From NCBI GenBank assembly GCA_037954665.1, contig JBBMOL010000305.1, positions 372,001-436,000 of the forward strand: DNA of 64,000 nucleotides, in the 5' to 3' direction. The DNA is from Laguncularia racemosa (taxonomy: Eukaryota > Streptophyta > Magnoliopsida > Myrtales > Combretaceae). Both the position numbers and the translations under genes were made by a program. Shown piece after piece: positions 1 to 9,600 of this stretch; within the stretch, counting starts at the first letter, position 1, and every line of letters starts with the position of its first letter. Under the pieces are notes generated by a model. That model did no database searches. It was not told where the DNA came from and saw only the letters and a program-made list of their open reading frames with translations.

Positions 1-1299
1 CTACATGAGAAGGAGAGAGACACGGCTTGTGACACGGCCGTGGTGGAAGACGTGGTGGAAGCCGTGGTGCAAACCGTGGTGGAAGCTTGAGGAAACCATG
101 CCATATACTAAACAACGAGGAGAAATTGTGGAACATCGACTAGAGGATGACACGGCTTGGGATCTTGCCGTGGTGGAAGCCGTAGTACACACTGGACACG
201 GAAGATAATATGTGATTTATACACAGAGGAAGGCACAGCTTGACCCACGGTCGTGTTGTAGGGCGTGCCAGGCAGACGTTTATTTACTTCTCGAAATTTA
301 CTTGAAAAAGGAAAGATATTTTCGTATCTTGCTAGCAAAAGATCACCTGCCTTCCCTTTAACAATATAAATAGAACTAACCCTAGAGGGTTAAAATAATC
401 TTGAATCTTGGATCATCTTGGAGACAAGAAGGAAAGAAGGAGGCAGAGTAGGCAGCCGGGAACAGAGGCTTGTTATGTTTTTAATTTTCATTTTTATTAT
501 GAACATGCGTAGCTAAGTAGTTTCTCTAGCCAAAGGGTCATAGATGTTTAATTCTCCACGAATTGTGAGATCTAATTGATTTGTCTTTATTCTATTCTTT
601 GTTTTCGGATATTCGTATATCTTCTGAACGTTTTGTCATTATTATCTTTGTTGATTGGTATGAATTAGAGCTCTTCTACTCAATTAGCAAGTTAATATAT
701 TGTCAACTAGCACGTCAAATCCGTAATTGTTTGATTGTTCTAGTCTCAGTGACACAATAACATGATTGGTTATAAAATAGATGATCAAATTCATGTTATG
801 GAGGTGTATGATCATGTTTAAATAGGTTATCTTATAATCTACTGGCATGAATTGGTGGTTTCTCTAATGTTTAATGCTATTGATAGATTAAATCCTTAGA
901 GCTTGTTTAGGGTTGTCTAATCGATAAGAGAAATAATCAAAGAGCTTCTCTTGATTATCAAGAAAGTAAGGAGAGATAGGTTGTTAGAGCTTGTAAATAA
1001 CCATAACCAGTTTATCTTGAAATAAGAATAGAAAACATTTGCATCGATGATCAATTCCTAGAATTAAACTATCTTGATTCCTTTGGCTAGGCTTTTATCA
1101 ATATTCGATTTTATTATCTTGTTTCAACATTATTTTGATTCACAAACAAAACCCCCCCGTTTTTCTTTTCCTTTTTATTCTCTTTGAATAGAAATATATT
1201 TAACCAATCCCTGTGGATTCGACCCTACTCACCACTATATGCAAATCATATAATTGTCTAGGAGTAGGTTTTTATTTTTGTTGGATTCGATACCCATCA
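1..1299 (+). mobile_element. Right part of an LTR, same family as element B (3' LTR or solo LTR)
   Basis: The stretch aligns almost throughout with the two LTRs of element B (16693-18321 and 22015-23643). It has the GC-rich block of repeated GCCGTGGTGG-like words, a TATAAATA box at 365-372, and the end GGATTCGATACCCATCA. The base after the terminal CA is not a primer-binding site; the sequence simply continues into unrelated DNA (ATGAC...). This must therefore be the right-hand LTR of an element running off the left edge, or a solo LTR. It is visibly more diverged from the B LTRs than they are from each other. Reading frames inside it come from the GTGG repeats and are not genes. Confidence 0.9.
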
Positions 1300-2161
1300 A
1301 TGACCGTGTACTTTGGTCGTGTATCAAATTTTTCTGCTCGTACTATAAAAGGACTCCTCACTTCACTCTGCCATTTACACGACCCATTCTCCATTCGTGT
1401 ATTTGACCCACTCACTCCCACTCTACTCGTCCATACCGTGGTTGTCCTTTCCACACTATAAACTTCTTCCGTTTCAAGGATTCAAGATAAGTAAGTTCTC
1501 TCTTCTTCTTCTTCAATACTTATTGCAATAAGGTTGCTGCTCGGTTTTCTTTTACGACTACCATTCATGCTTGCATCTATGATGATGGTATGATGAGTGA
1601 TTTCGCATTGTGGAAGTCGATTGTTGATAGATCTGTAGACATTTTGAACTCACGTGAATGCATGTATGATTGATGTCTTGAGTGGCTGCCAAATAAGTGA
1701 ATCGATAGTTAGGGTTTGAACATGAATATTTGGGATTTTGATTTTGTGGGTTTCTGGAACAATGTTGTTGTGTTTCTTTTCCGATCTTCTTCTTAGAAAC
1801 CAAGTTATGAGGCCATTTTTTTTTTATGATCACTAAACTATCGCACCTAGCTTCTTAGAATCAAGATTCGAACTTTATCGTTTGATGATGCTTTGGGTGT
1901 GTTGTAGTTGCATTGTTGGCCTTCAGGAAGGTAGGTTGATAATAGACTAAAGCCATAAGACCTGATTGTGAGCGTTCCTATGGTAATTTGTGCATGTATT
2001 AGATGGGCAGATACACAACTAGGTACACGGTTGTGTACCTTGGTTGTGTATCTCAACTGTGCTATCCTCCTCCTTGTTTCGGAAACCCAATGCAAGTCCT
2101 ATCATTTTCTTTGTATACTTAACAAACCTACCCTATTTTGAGACCATTGTGATTGATTCAG

Positions 2162-2272
2162 ATGGTCACAAAGACTTGTGCAGTTAAACCAAAGTTTACT
2201 AAGAAGAAGAAGACCACCCCTGCTAAGAGGAAGCGAGATGGTGCTAGTTCATCCTCATTGACATTCTGCTAG
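2162..2272 (+). pseudogene. Short lysine-rich reading frame, possible start of a lost third (env-like) ORF
   Basis: A 36-residue frame starts at an ATG preceded directly by TTGATTCAG, which resembles a plant 3' splice site. The peptide is very basic: KKKK near residue 14 and AKRKRD near residue 22, similar to a nuclear localisation signal. It stops just before a pyrimidine-rich tract. In Athila-type elements an extra ORF can lie between integrase and the 3' LTR, and this position would fit the beginning of such an ORF after a deletion. I recognise no domain, and it could be chance coding in non-coding DNA. Confidence 0.3.
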
Positions 2273-2378
2273 CTATGCAATTGGTCCATCACCTGTTGAA
2301 TCCTGGGAAGTCTCGATTCCTTTTCTTTTTGTTTTTTCTTTTTACCTCTTTATTTCTCATTACGTTCTTGAATGATAA

Positions 2379-2414
2379 AGACATTGGGGACAATGTCTCA
2401 ATCTAAGTGTGGGG
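2379..2414 (+). other. Internal hairpin plus polypurine-like tract in element C
   Basis: AGACATTG and CAATGTCT form a perfect 8-bp stem around the loop GGGA. Six bases later comes AAGTGTGGGG. Element B has the same layout at 20931-20965 with a different but equally perfect stem. Confidence 0.75.
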
Positions 2415-3580
2415 AAGGGGATACTAAAGAAATTTGATAAGGGTTGTGCTGAATTGTATGAGTCATTCAAAAAAATTTCCCGTAATTTTTGTTTTTCTCT
2501 TTTTGCTTGATAATCGAATTTTGAAATCATGATTGCAAATTACATAGTATTGTAGCATTTAGTGACTGAATTCCTCTAAAAGAGTGTTGTGCATGTCACC
2601 TTTGTCTTCTTTGGAACATTGATACTTAGTCAAAGTTATGGGATAAAATCGTTGTAAAACTCAAAGATCTTGAGAGCCATGTAATCTTTCATGAAAGGGC
2701 AAATGAAATGATTCTCTTGGTGATCCTTCTTAGAATATCTCTTTAAAGTAATAATTTAATGAAAGCATGTTATACTTGAAAAATAAAGGATTGGTTAGTA
2801 TGGGCAGGCTTTGGTCCCTCAGAAGAGCGAAGTTTGACTCCGCTACTAACTAGTCAAAATAATAAGTTAAGGTAATAGAGGTTCGATGGGGTTCCTTTAA
2901 AACCTGGTCACCTAAGGTCGTCTGGCTTGGGATCGGCCGACCGAGGAAATTACCGTAATAAAATGAAATACCATAAAGCCAAAAGTTGAGAGGGTCTTAT
3001 AACTCGAGTAATTAAGCCCATAGGAACGCCCTCAATTGAGGGGATAACGTTCGTTAACTTGGGTGACGAGCCTAGGATTATCGGCTGAAAACTCGTTACA
3101 TGGGTTGCAAGATTCCAAAAAAAAAAAAAAAAGGATGAAACCAGTGTGAACTATTACAAAGAATAAAATCTTTGAAGAGATCAACCAAAAAGGAGGAAGA
3201 ATCCAGGGGAAACATAGATGCAATGTATTTTCATTATTGATTGCTTCACTAAGAGAGATAATTGAGAAGATATTAGACTTTTTAATGGTGGTTGAAATGT
3301 ACCACGTTTTCTTTTGCTTTGATTGATCTTGTGTCTAATTTTGATCATGAAAGCCATTGTTAAAATGACAAGGGTAAAGATTGGTCTACTCTGATTAATC
3401 CTAGAAATTTGACTAAAGTATCTTTGTTACAATACTTTCATGATAAGGTGAGAAGCACGCATCAGATTGAGGGATTGCATTGAGCTTTAAAGATTAAAAT
3501 TCACAAATGCTAATATCTGAGTAGTTTTATTTGGTAACGACAATCATGATTAATGAGAAGTTTGATCAATGTTTTATTTT

Positions 3581-3617
3581 GCTTGAGGACAAGCAAAGAC
3601 TTAAGTGTGGGAAAGTT
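3581..3617 (+). other. Terminal hairpin and polypurine tract of element C
   Basis: GCTTG-AGGA-CAAGC forms a perfect 5-bp stem. After an 8-base spacer comes AAGTGTGGGAAAG, the plus-strand primer tract, ending just before the LTR start TGATAAG at 3618. Elements B and F keep the same hairpin, loop and spacing. Confidence 0.85.
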
Positions 3618-5040
3618 TGATAAGTCGCAAAATACCCTTATCTAGAGTAATGAAATTGTGCTTTATTATTGAATTTTTAGATGATTTGTTGAAGAAAAGG
3701 ATGCTTAATGGAATGAATGTCAATTTAAGGATTTTCTAGAGTATTTTGGAGCTAAGGGAAGGAGTTTTGAAGAGCTGGATCAAGTTTGGAAGGAATTGGA
3801 TACAATACATGTGAAGAAAAGAATTCTGGAAAGTACACAGGCGAGATACACGCCCATGTACTTTGTTTGTGTATATTGAAGTGGACGTCTAGAAAGTACA
3901 CGCCCATGTACTTTGCTTGTGTATCTAAGTTTTGCTGCTGTGCAACGATGTTTCAAATACACGACCAATGTACACTCCCATGTACTTACTCGTGTATATT
4001 CACATAAGGACGCTTGGAAGAAAGCACGAGATACACGAACGAGATACACTACTCGTGTATCCGCTCGTGTATGTATCCAACCCGGGTACATGTATAAATA
4101 GACCGTTAGTTGCCCTAGAACGGAGGTTACGAATTTTGTACTTACTCTGACTCTCATAATAGCAGGGGAAAGAAGATTTCGTCAATTCAAAAGGAGATTG
4201 AAGACCTACGAAGAAGAAGATTCTATCTTTAAGGGCTGTGACTATGAATTTTATTTATTCTTCCAGTAATTGTATTTCGTTTGTCCAATTTATGGAGGAG
4301 TAGACTCTAAATCTAGATTTTATTCGAAACTTCTCTGTCATGTGATGAAGATCTGGTTTTTAATGCGAAGTTGTTGACTTTCTTACGATTAATTGCATGC
4401 TCTTCAATTGTTTCTTAGATTCATAGATCCAGAATATGAATTTATGCATGATATCATATTAGTTAATTGAGAAATTGCTCTTATGATTAGATTTAATGCA
4501 ATTAATGAGATTTGATTGTTCTTCTAGAGATAGGAAACAAGAGTCTTCTGTTTACATCGATTATTTTGATGCGAATTCATGTGCTTTATGCAATTCTAGG
4601 TTGCTATTAACTAAGGAGAGATCCTATTTGATAAACCGACGATTAGATAAGTTAATATACTTGAGAAAGTAGTTAACTTGACTAGAGAATTCGACAGTAT
4701 AAGAAGTCAACTACGCCAATCTTCATAAATCTAATGAATTACATGATGGAGAAGGAGTAGAATAAGATCTAGGTTACTTTTGTTAATTGATAAATCTTCA
4801 GAACCATTGTTGTTAGTGAGTTATTAGTTTTAAGATTAGAGTAATTAAGTTTCAACCAACATATTTAAGCGTCGGTTAGATAATAGGAACGAAGTTAATA
4901 CTAGTAGTTGGTGTATCTCTATGGGACGACCCTGTACTTGACACTATATTACGTCCACGGTAGGTACACTTGCCTATTGCAACGTAGTTAGAATTAGGAA
5001 CAGGCATTATAAATATTAAAACTACGATTGGCAACGATCA
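3618..5040 (+). mobile_element. 3' LTR of element C
   Basis: This 1423-bp LTR begins TGATAAG right after a polypurine tract and ends GGCAACGATCA. A TATAAATA box lies at 4093-4100. The segment 3830-4085 is full of short words such as TACACG, CGTGTAT and CCCATGTAC in both orientations. The right border is exact because the integrase frame of element D resumes at 5041 (GATAC..., the expected target-site copy). The uninterrupted homologue of the target is at about 63235-63250 in element F. The partner target-site copy lies outside the window. The small frames here (for example 3780-4157 minus) are not genes. Confidence 0.88.
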
Positions 5041-5735
5041 GATACCTCAACCTATCTACACGTTTGTGGATGATAAGGGGTGGCAATTTTGTGAGTAACT
5101 CCATATTTTAATAACAATTTCTCAAATTGCTTGTTACAAAAATGTCTTCCCCCATCACTTATTATAGCTTTAGGTACCCCAAATCTTGAAAATATATTCT
5201 TTTTCAAAAATTTAATAACAACCCTGCTGTCATTAGTTTGTAGAGTAACTGCCTCTACCCAGTTCGAAACATAATCAACAGCTAAAAGAATGTATTTGTT
5301 TGAAAAAGATGAGGGAAAAGGACCCATAAAGTCGATTCCCCAAACGTCAAAAAGCTCAATTACAAGTATATTGTTTTGTGGTAATTCATGTCTTGTAGAA
5401 ATGTTGCCAGTCCTTTGACATTGAGCACAAGACATGATGTAGTTCCTGCAATCACTAAACAACCTGGGCCAATAAAATCCACATGATAAAATTTTAGCTA
5501 CCGTTCTTTCTACACCAAAGTGACCTCCTGCCTCCTTAGAATGACAATGCTGTATAATGTTAAGCTGTTCACTTTCAGGTACGTACCGTCTAATTATTTG
5601 GTCAGCACAATTTTTAAAAAGATATGGTTCATCCTAAAAATAAAACTTCACATCATGTAAAAAATTCTTTTTCTATTGGTAAGATAAACCATATGGAGTG
5701 ATTTTGCTAACAAAATAATTAACAATATCAGCATA
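5041..5735 (-). pseudogene. Element D integrase (Athila/Tat-like Ty3/gypsy), truncated by element C
   Basis: On the minus strand this reads as a Ty3/gypsy integrase. The zinc-binding HHCC region comes first (about 5400-5570, with CAQC), then the catalytic core with GIDFMGPF (first Asp, near 5310) and ISDGGRHF (second Asp, near 5150). It stops at HPQTC, just before where the catalytic Glu would be, because element C inserted at 5041. The intact counterpart in element F continues with VEVSNREI. The linker to RNase H has several stops (for example near 5640 and 5735), so the gene is dead. It would have joined element DNA into the host chromosome. Similarity to F is very high at both DNA and protein level. 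Confidence 0.9.
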
Positions 5736-7041
5736 CTAAGGTAATCCTTGGACTTCTACTGCATGCAATTGTTCATCAGGGAACTTTTCATTAATAGGTG
5801 AATCAAAATAATTAAATTCCAAACGGGATGAATGATCAGCCACCACATTTTTAGTTCCCTTCTTATCTTTAATTTCTAGGTTAAATTCTTGCAATAGTAG
5901 AATCCATCGAATTAACCTAGGTTTAGCTTCAGCTTTAGCAAATAAATACTTAAGGGCAGCATGGTCAATATATACTATGATTTTAGAACCTATCAGATAA
6001 GGCCAGAATTTATCACATTCAAATATGACTGCTAAAAGTTCTTTTTTAGTTGTGGCATAATTCCTTTGGGCCTCATTTAAGGTTCTACTTGCATAGTATA
6101 TTACATGAAATGACTTATCTTTCCTTTGCCTAAGTACCGCTCCTATAACATAGTCGCTGGCATCACACATCAACTCGAATGGAAGCTCCCAATCAGGTGC
6201 AACAATCACTGGTGCAGTAGTGAGCTTCTCCTTCAATAGATTGAATGCCTGCAAACAATTGTCATCAAAAACAAAGGCAGAATCTTTTTCTAATAAATTA
6301 CAAAGAGGTCTTGAGATTTTAGAGAAATCCCTGATAAATCTCTTGTAAAAGCCAGCATGTCCCAAGAAGCTTCTAATTCCTTTCACTATAGTAGGTGGTA
6401 GTAGCTTCCCTATCACCTCTACTTTTGCCCTGTTAACCTCAATTCCCTGCTTAGATACTTTGTGCCCTAAGACTATTCCCTCTCTTAACATGAAATGGCC
6501 ATTTTCCTAGTTAAGAAGCAGATTAGTTTCCTTGCATCTCTTAAGCACACATCCTAAATTTGTCAGACATGTTTCAAATGACTTCCCAAAAATAGAAAAA
6601 TCATCCATGAATATTTCAATAAAATTTTCTATCATGTCAGAAAATATGGACATCATGCATCTTTGAAATGTAGTTGGTGCATTACAAAGACCAAAGGGCA
6701 TTCTCTTAAAGGAAAATGTGCCATAAGCACAAGTAAAGGTGGTTTTCTCCTGTTCCTCAGGTGCTATATGGATTTAATTGTAACTAGAGTAACCATCTAA
6801 AAAGCAATAATAATCATGCCTGCAAGTTTTTCTAACATCCGATCTATGAAAGGGAGGGAGAAATGATCTTTGCGGATAGCATCATTCAGTTTTCTATAGT
6901 CTATACAGACTCTCCAACCAGTTACAGTGTGAGTGGGAATTAATTCATTCGCCTCATTTTTTACTACAATCATGCCACCTTTTTTTGGTACAACTTGGAC
7001 AGGACTAACCCACTTACTATCAGAAATTGGAAAAATAATGC
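5736..7041 (-). pseudogene. Element D reverse transcriptase and RNase H (Athila/Tat-like)
   Basis: Minus-strand frames carry RT from the SKWVSPVQVVPKKGG region (near 7000), through WRVCIDYRKLND (near 6910) and MPFGLCNAPTTFQ (near 6690), to the active site FMDD at about 6600-6611. These are followed by the RNase H section with FELMCDASDY (near 6170), ASRTLNEAQRNYATTKKELLA and the linker KGTKNVVAD. Stops near 6505 and 6700-6800 split it into three open pieces. The RT start is cut at 7046 by insertion of element E. The preceding residues (KEELKLLDA) are found at 13850 and beyond, on the far side of E, which proves the interruption. The domain order RT, RNase H, integrase is that of Ty3/gypsy. 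Confidence 0.92.
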
Positions 7042-7046
7042 CCGCA

Positions 7047-7908
7047 TGATGAGATCCATGATGGGAGCCAAGCCAGAAGATGGAATGTGGATCCTCTTGA
7101 AATGCCACCTGGAACGATTACAAGAAATCGAGCGAAACAATTCAAGGAAGCACTTAACGGGTTGATAAAGGATGTCCATGAAGCCGGAAAGGATTAGAGC
7201 AATCATGAAGTTGGAAAGGATTGGAACAACCATGGGAAGGCCCTTGCTCATGTACATGTCATAAAGGATACGGGTTGATGAGGGCGTGTCTTTTCAAGGC
7301 ACGACCATGTAAGAGTCTGAAGGTTACACAGAATCATACACAGCCATATACACGGCTAAAAGGTACGGCCGTCTATGGTGTCAAGAAAATCCCTAGAAAG
7401 ATACACGGCCGTGTATGTCTCCAACGCCGGCTCAAGGCCATCGGCCTTCATTCCAACGCCGTCGGCTTTCATGTCTTGTTTTTGTTATTTTTACGCAACT
7501 TATTGAAGTGATGTCGTTTTGGGCTTTATTGTTACGAATTGTAAACCCTAGTATAAAGCTCCTAGGGTTTAGAACAGATAGAAAATAGAACATATAATAT
7601 TGAAAGTTTGAAAACACTTTTTTTTAAGAGAATTCCTCTCTTGGTTCTTTAAAGAACTAATCTAGAACTTATCGGATTTTTTCTTCCGCGGCATTCATCC
7701 CGACTTATCAATCGATCTTTCATCTCGATTGTGGCGTCTTCATATTATACCAAGGTTCTTGTCTCACTTATAGACAACGGGTCGCGGTTTCCACTTGAGG
7801 GTGTTTAGCATCTTAGGTAACGAATTCCGAATGTATTGGTATTGGGTTTCGTCACACGTTGGCGTGGTTCGTATCAGTTAGGAATCCGATCAAACCAATC
7901 TCGTATCA
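7047..7908 (+). repeat. 5' LTR of element E
   Basis: 862 bp, TGATGAGATCC to CTCGTATCA. It carries the palindromic words TACACGGCCGTGTA and GCCGTCGGC, a TATAAAG box at 7552-7558 inside an imperfect palindrome of CCTAG and AACCCTA words, and the first part of a frame matching the end of pol. It closely matches 13003-13844. Confidence 0.93.
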
Positions 7909-7911
7909 GTT

Positions 7912-7923
7912 TAGTATCAGAGC
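7912..7923 (+). other. Primer-binding site of element E (initiator tRNA-Met)
   Basis: TAGTATCAGAGC, three bases after the LTR end, matches the initiator tRNA-Met complement TGGTATCAGAGC with one change. Element A has the corresponding site at 15438-15449. Confidence 0.85.
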
Positions 7924-8318
7924 CTAGGTTTGTTAACACATCAGTTCGGTTTGAGGAAGGTAACATCAAAACCCTAACTCCAATTGTTCATATCAATTGT
8001 TCATATTCAATTTCATAGTGTTAATTTCCTATTCAAAGTGCAGTACCTACTATTCAAATTTGTTACAAAAAAAAAAAAAAGAAGAATCACGACATAAAAA
8101 AAAGGAGCATGATCAAGAGCAACAACAAAGACAAAAAAAATTCGGAAAGAAAAAGAGGAAATTTCGAGCCCTATAGTTGTTTTGAATTCTACGGAAGGGA
8201 ATTGGTGTAGTTTGGGTTAGTTCCAAGAGAATTGAGAAGAGGAATTGGTGAGTTGATATCATCATTGCTTGTGGGAATACACGAGTGACTGTGTGATATC
8301 ATCCTTTGAGCGAAACAC

Positions 8319-8383
8319 GTAAGGGAGTGTATCGTGAGGCTTAATTATATATATTTGTGTTAGTACTAATCTTTTTTCTACAG
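8319..8383 (+). other. Putative 65-nt intron in the leader of element E
   Basis: CAC|GTAAGG looks like a 5' splice site. TACTAAT near 8363 fits a branch point. A run of seven pyrimidine-rich bases leads to CTACAG|GAACTATG, which ends five bases before the gag ATG. Element A keeps the same arrangement at 15826-15889. This is a prediction only. Confidence 0.4.
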
Positions 8384-8388
8384 GAACT

Positions 8389-9600
8389 ATGTCGAGGCAA
8401 CATTCTCCTGAAAGTGAGAGGGGAAGGTTTGATGCTAGGTTAGTGATTGAGGCATTGAGGGTGAGATGAAGAGAATGTTTCAGGAGGGAATGGAACAAAA
8501 TCATTGAGACGGTAGAGCAAAGACTAGAGCAATCTAAAAACGTCTTCCAAGGGCGTAAGAGGGAGAGTTGTTCTAGAAGAGTACCAAGGGGTGGAGATGA
8601 AATGTCGGATGATGAATTTGATGAGCCTTCTGTCGGGAGTTATAGAGGTTATAGTGGTCGGAATAGAGGAACTAGGGATTGGGAATATAGAGGAGATAGG
8701 AATAGAGAGGATAATCATTGAGTAGTATAAAGATGAAGATTCCTCCTTTCCAAGGGAAGAATGATCCCGAGGCGTACTTAGAGTGGGAGAAGAAGGTGGA
8801 GATGGTGTTTGATTGTCATAACTATAATGGGAGAAAGAAAGTGAAACTTGCTGCCAATGAATTTTCGGATTATGCCATAGTGTGGTGGGATCAACTAATG
8901 TTGAATCGAAGAAGGAATGGCGAACCACCTATTGAGTCGTGGGAAGAGATGAAAAGGGTGATGAAGAAGCGGTTTGTACCTGCGTATTACTATCGTGAAT
9001 TGCACAACAAATTGCAAACTCTTAAGCAGGGAAGCCGAAGTGTAGATGAGTATTTCCAGGAGATGGAAGTAACGATGATTAGGGCGAATGTAGAGGAGGA
9101 TAGAGAGGCTACCATGGCTAGGTTTCTTGCTGGATTGAATAGAGAAATTCAAAATGTCGTTGAATTGCAGCATTATGTAGAATTTGAAGATATGGTTCAT
9201 ATGGCTATAAAGGTTGAGAACTAGCACAAGAGAAAAGGTAGTAGTAATGCACGGTTTCAACAGGGTACTGGTTCATCCACCTGGAAGACTAACCAATGGA
9301 AGAAGGAAGAAAAGCCTTTACCCACTAAACCGAAAGGAGAGCAGAGGCAAGCGGGTTCTACTCCTAGTAACCAAGGTAAACCTGACTCTTCCACTTCTAG
9401 AAATCGTAACATTAGATGTTTTAAATTCCAAGGTAGAGGCCATATTGCTAGTCAATGTCCGAATAGACGTGTTATGATTTTATGTGATGATGGTGAGTAT
9501 GAAACTGGGGGAGATAGTGAGGAAGATGATATGCCTCCATTAGAGGATGCTAGTGATGATGAGGAGCCTGCAATAGGGAGGTTAGTGGCAGTAGTGAACG
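8389..9600 (+). pseudogene. Element E gag (chromovirus capsid/nucleocapsid), broken
   Basis: The start MSRQHSPE (8389) is shared with element A. A lost G near 8461 shifts the frame into a TGA, an extra base near 8500 shifts it back, and another base is missing near 8717. The conserved capsid domain is open from 8718 to 9224, with AYLEWEKKVEMVF, DYAIVWWDQL and WEEMKRVMKKRF. A TAG follows at 9222. The nucleocapsid zinc knuckle near 9416-9457 reads CFKFQGRGHIASQC, so the second cysteine of the CCHC motif is Phe; element A still has CFKCQGRGHIASQC. Gag would have formed the virus-like particle and bound RNA. Acidic residues (EEDDMPP, DDEEP) follow before the protease. Confidence 0.88.

Larger units (their letters stand above)
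1300..3617 (+). mobile_element. Internal 3' non-coding region of element C (Athila/Tat-like), left end lost
   Basis: No long reading frame is present. The tract has the layout seen between pol and the 3' LTR in elements B and F: an internal hairpin plus AAGTGTGGGG at 2379-2414, a block at 2802-2844 nearly matching element F, a structured segment around 2880-3110, and a terminal hairpin plus polypurine tract at 3581-3615 directly before the 3' LTR. A TATA-like CTATAAAAGG lies at 1343-1352, upstream of a pyrimidine-rich leader. The B-family LTR at 1-1299 abuts this tract on the left, so C was itself invaded. Its gag, pol and 5' LTR are not in the window. Confidence 0.7.

Noticed and set aside
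3780..4157. 125-codon minus-strand frame and overlapping plus-strand frames
   Set aside because: They sit in the LTR of element C and derive from TACACG/CGTGTAT words; several frames are open at once, typical of simple repeats.
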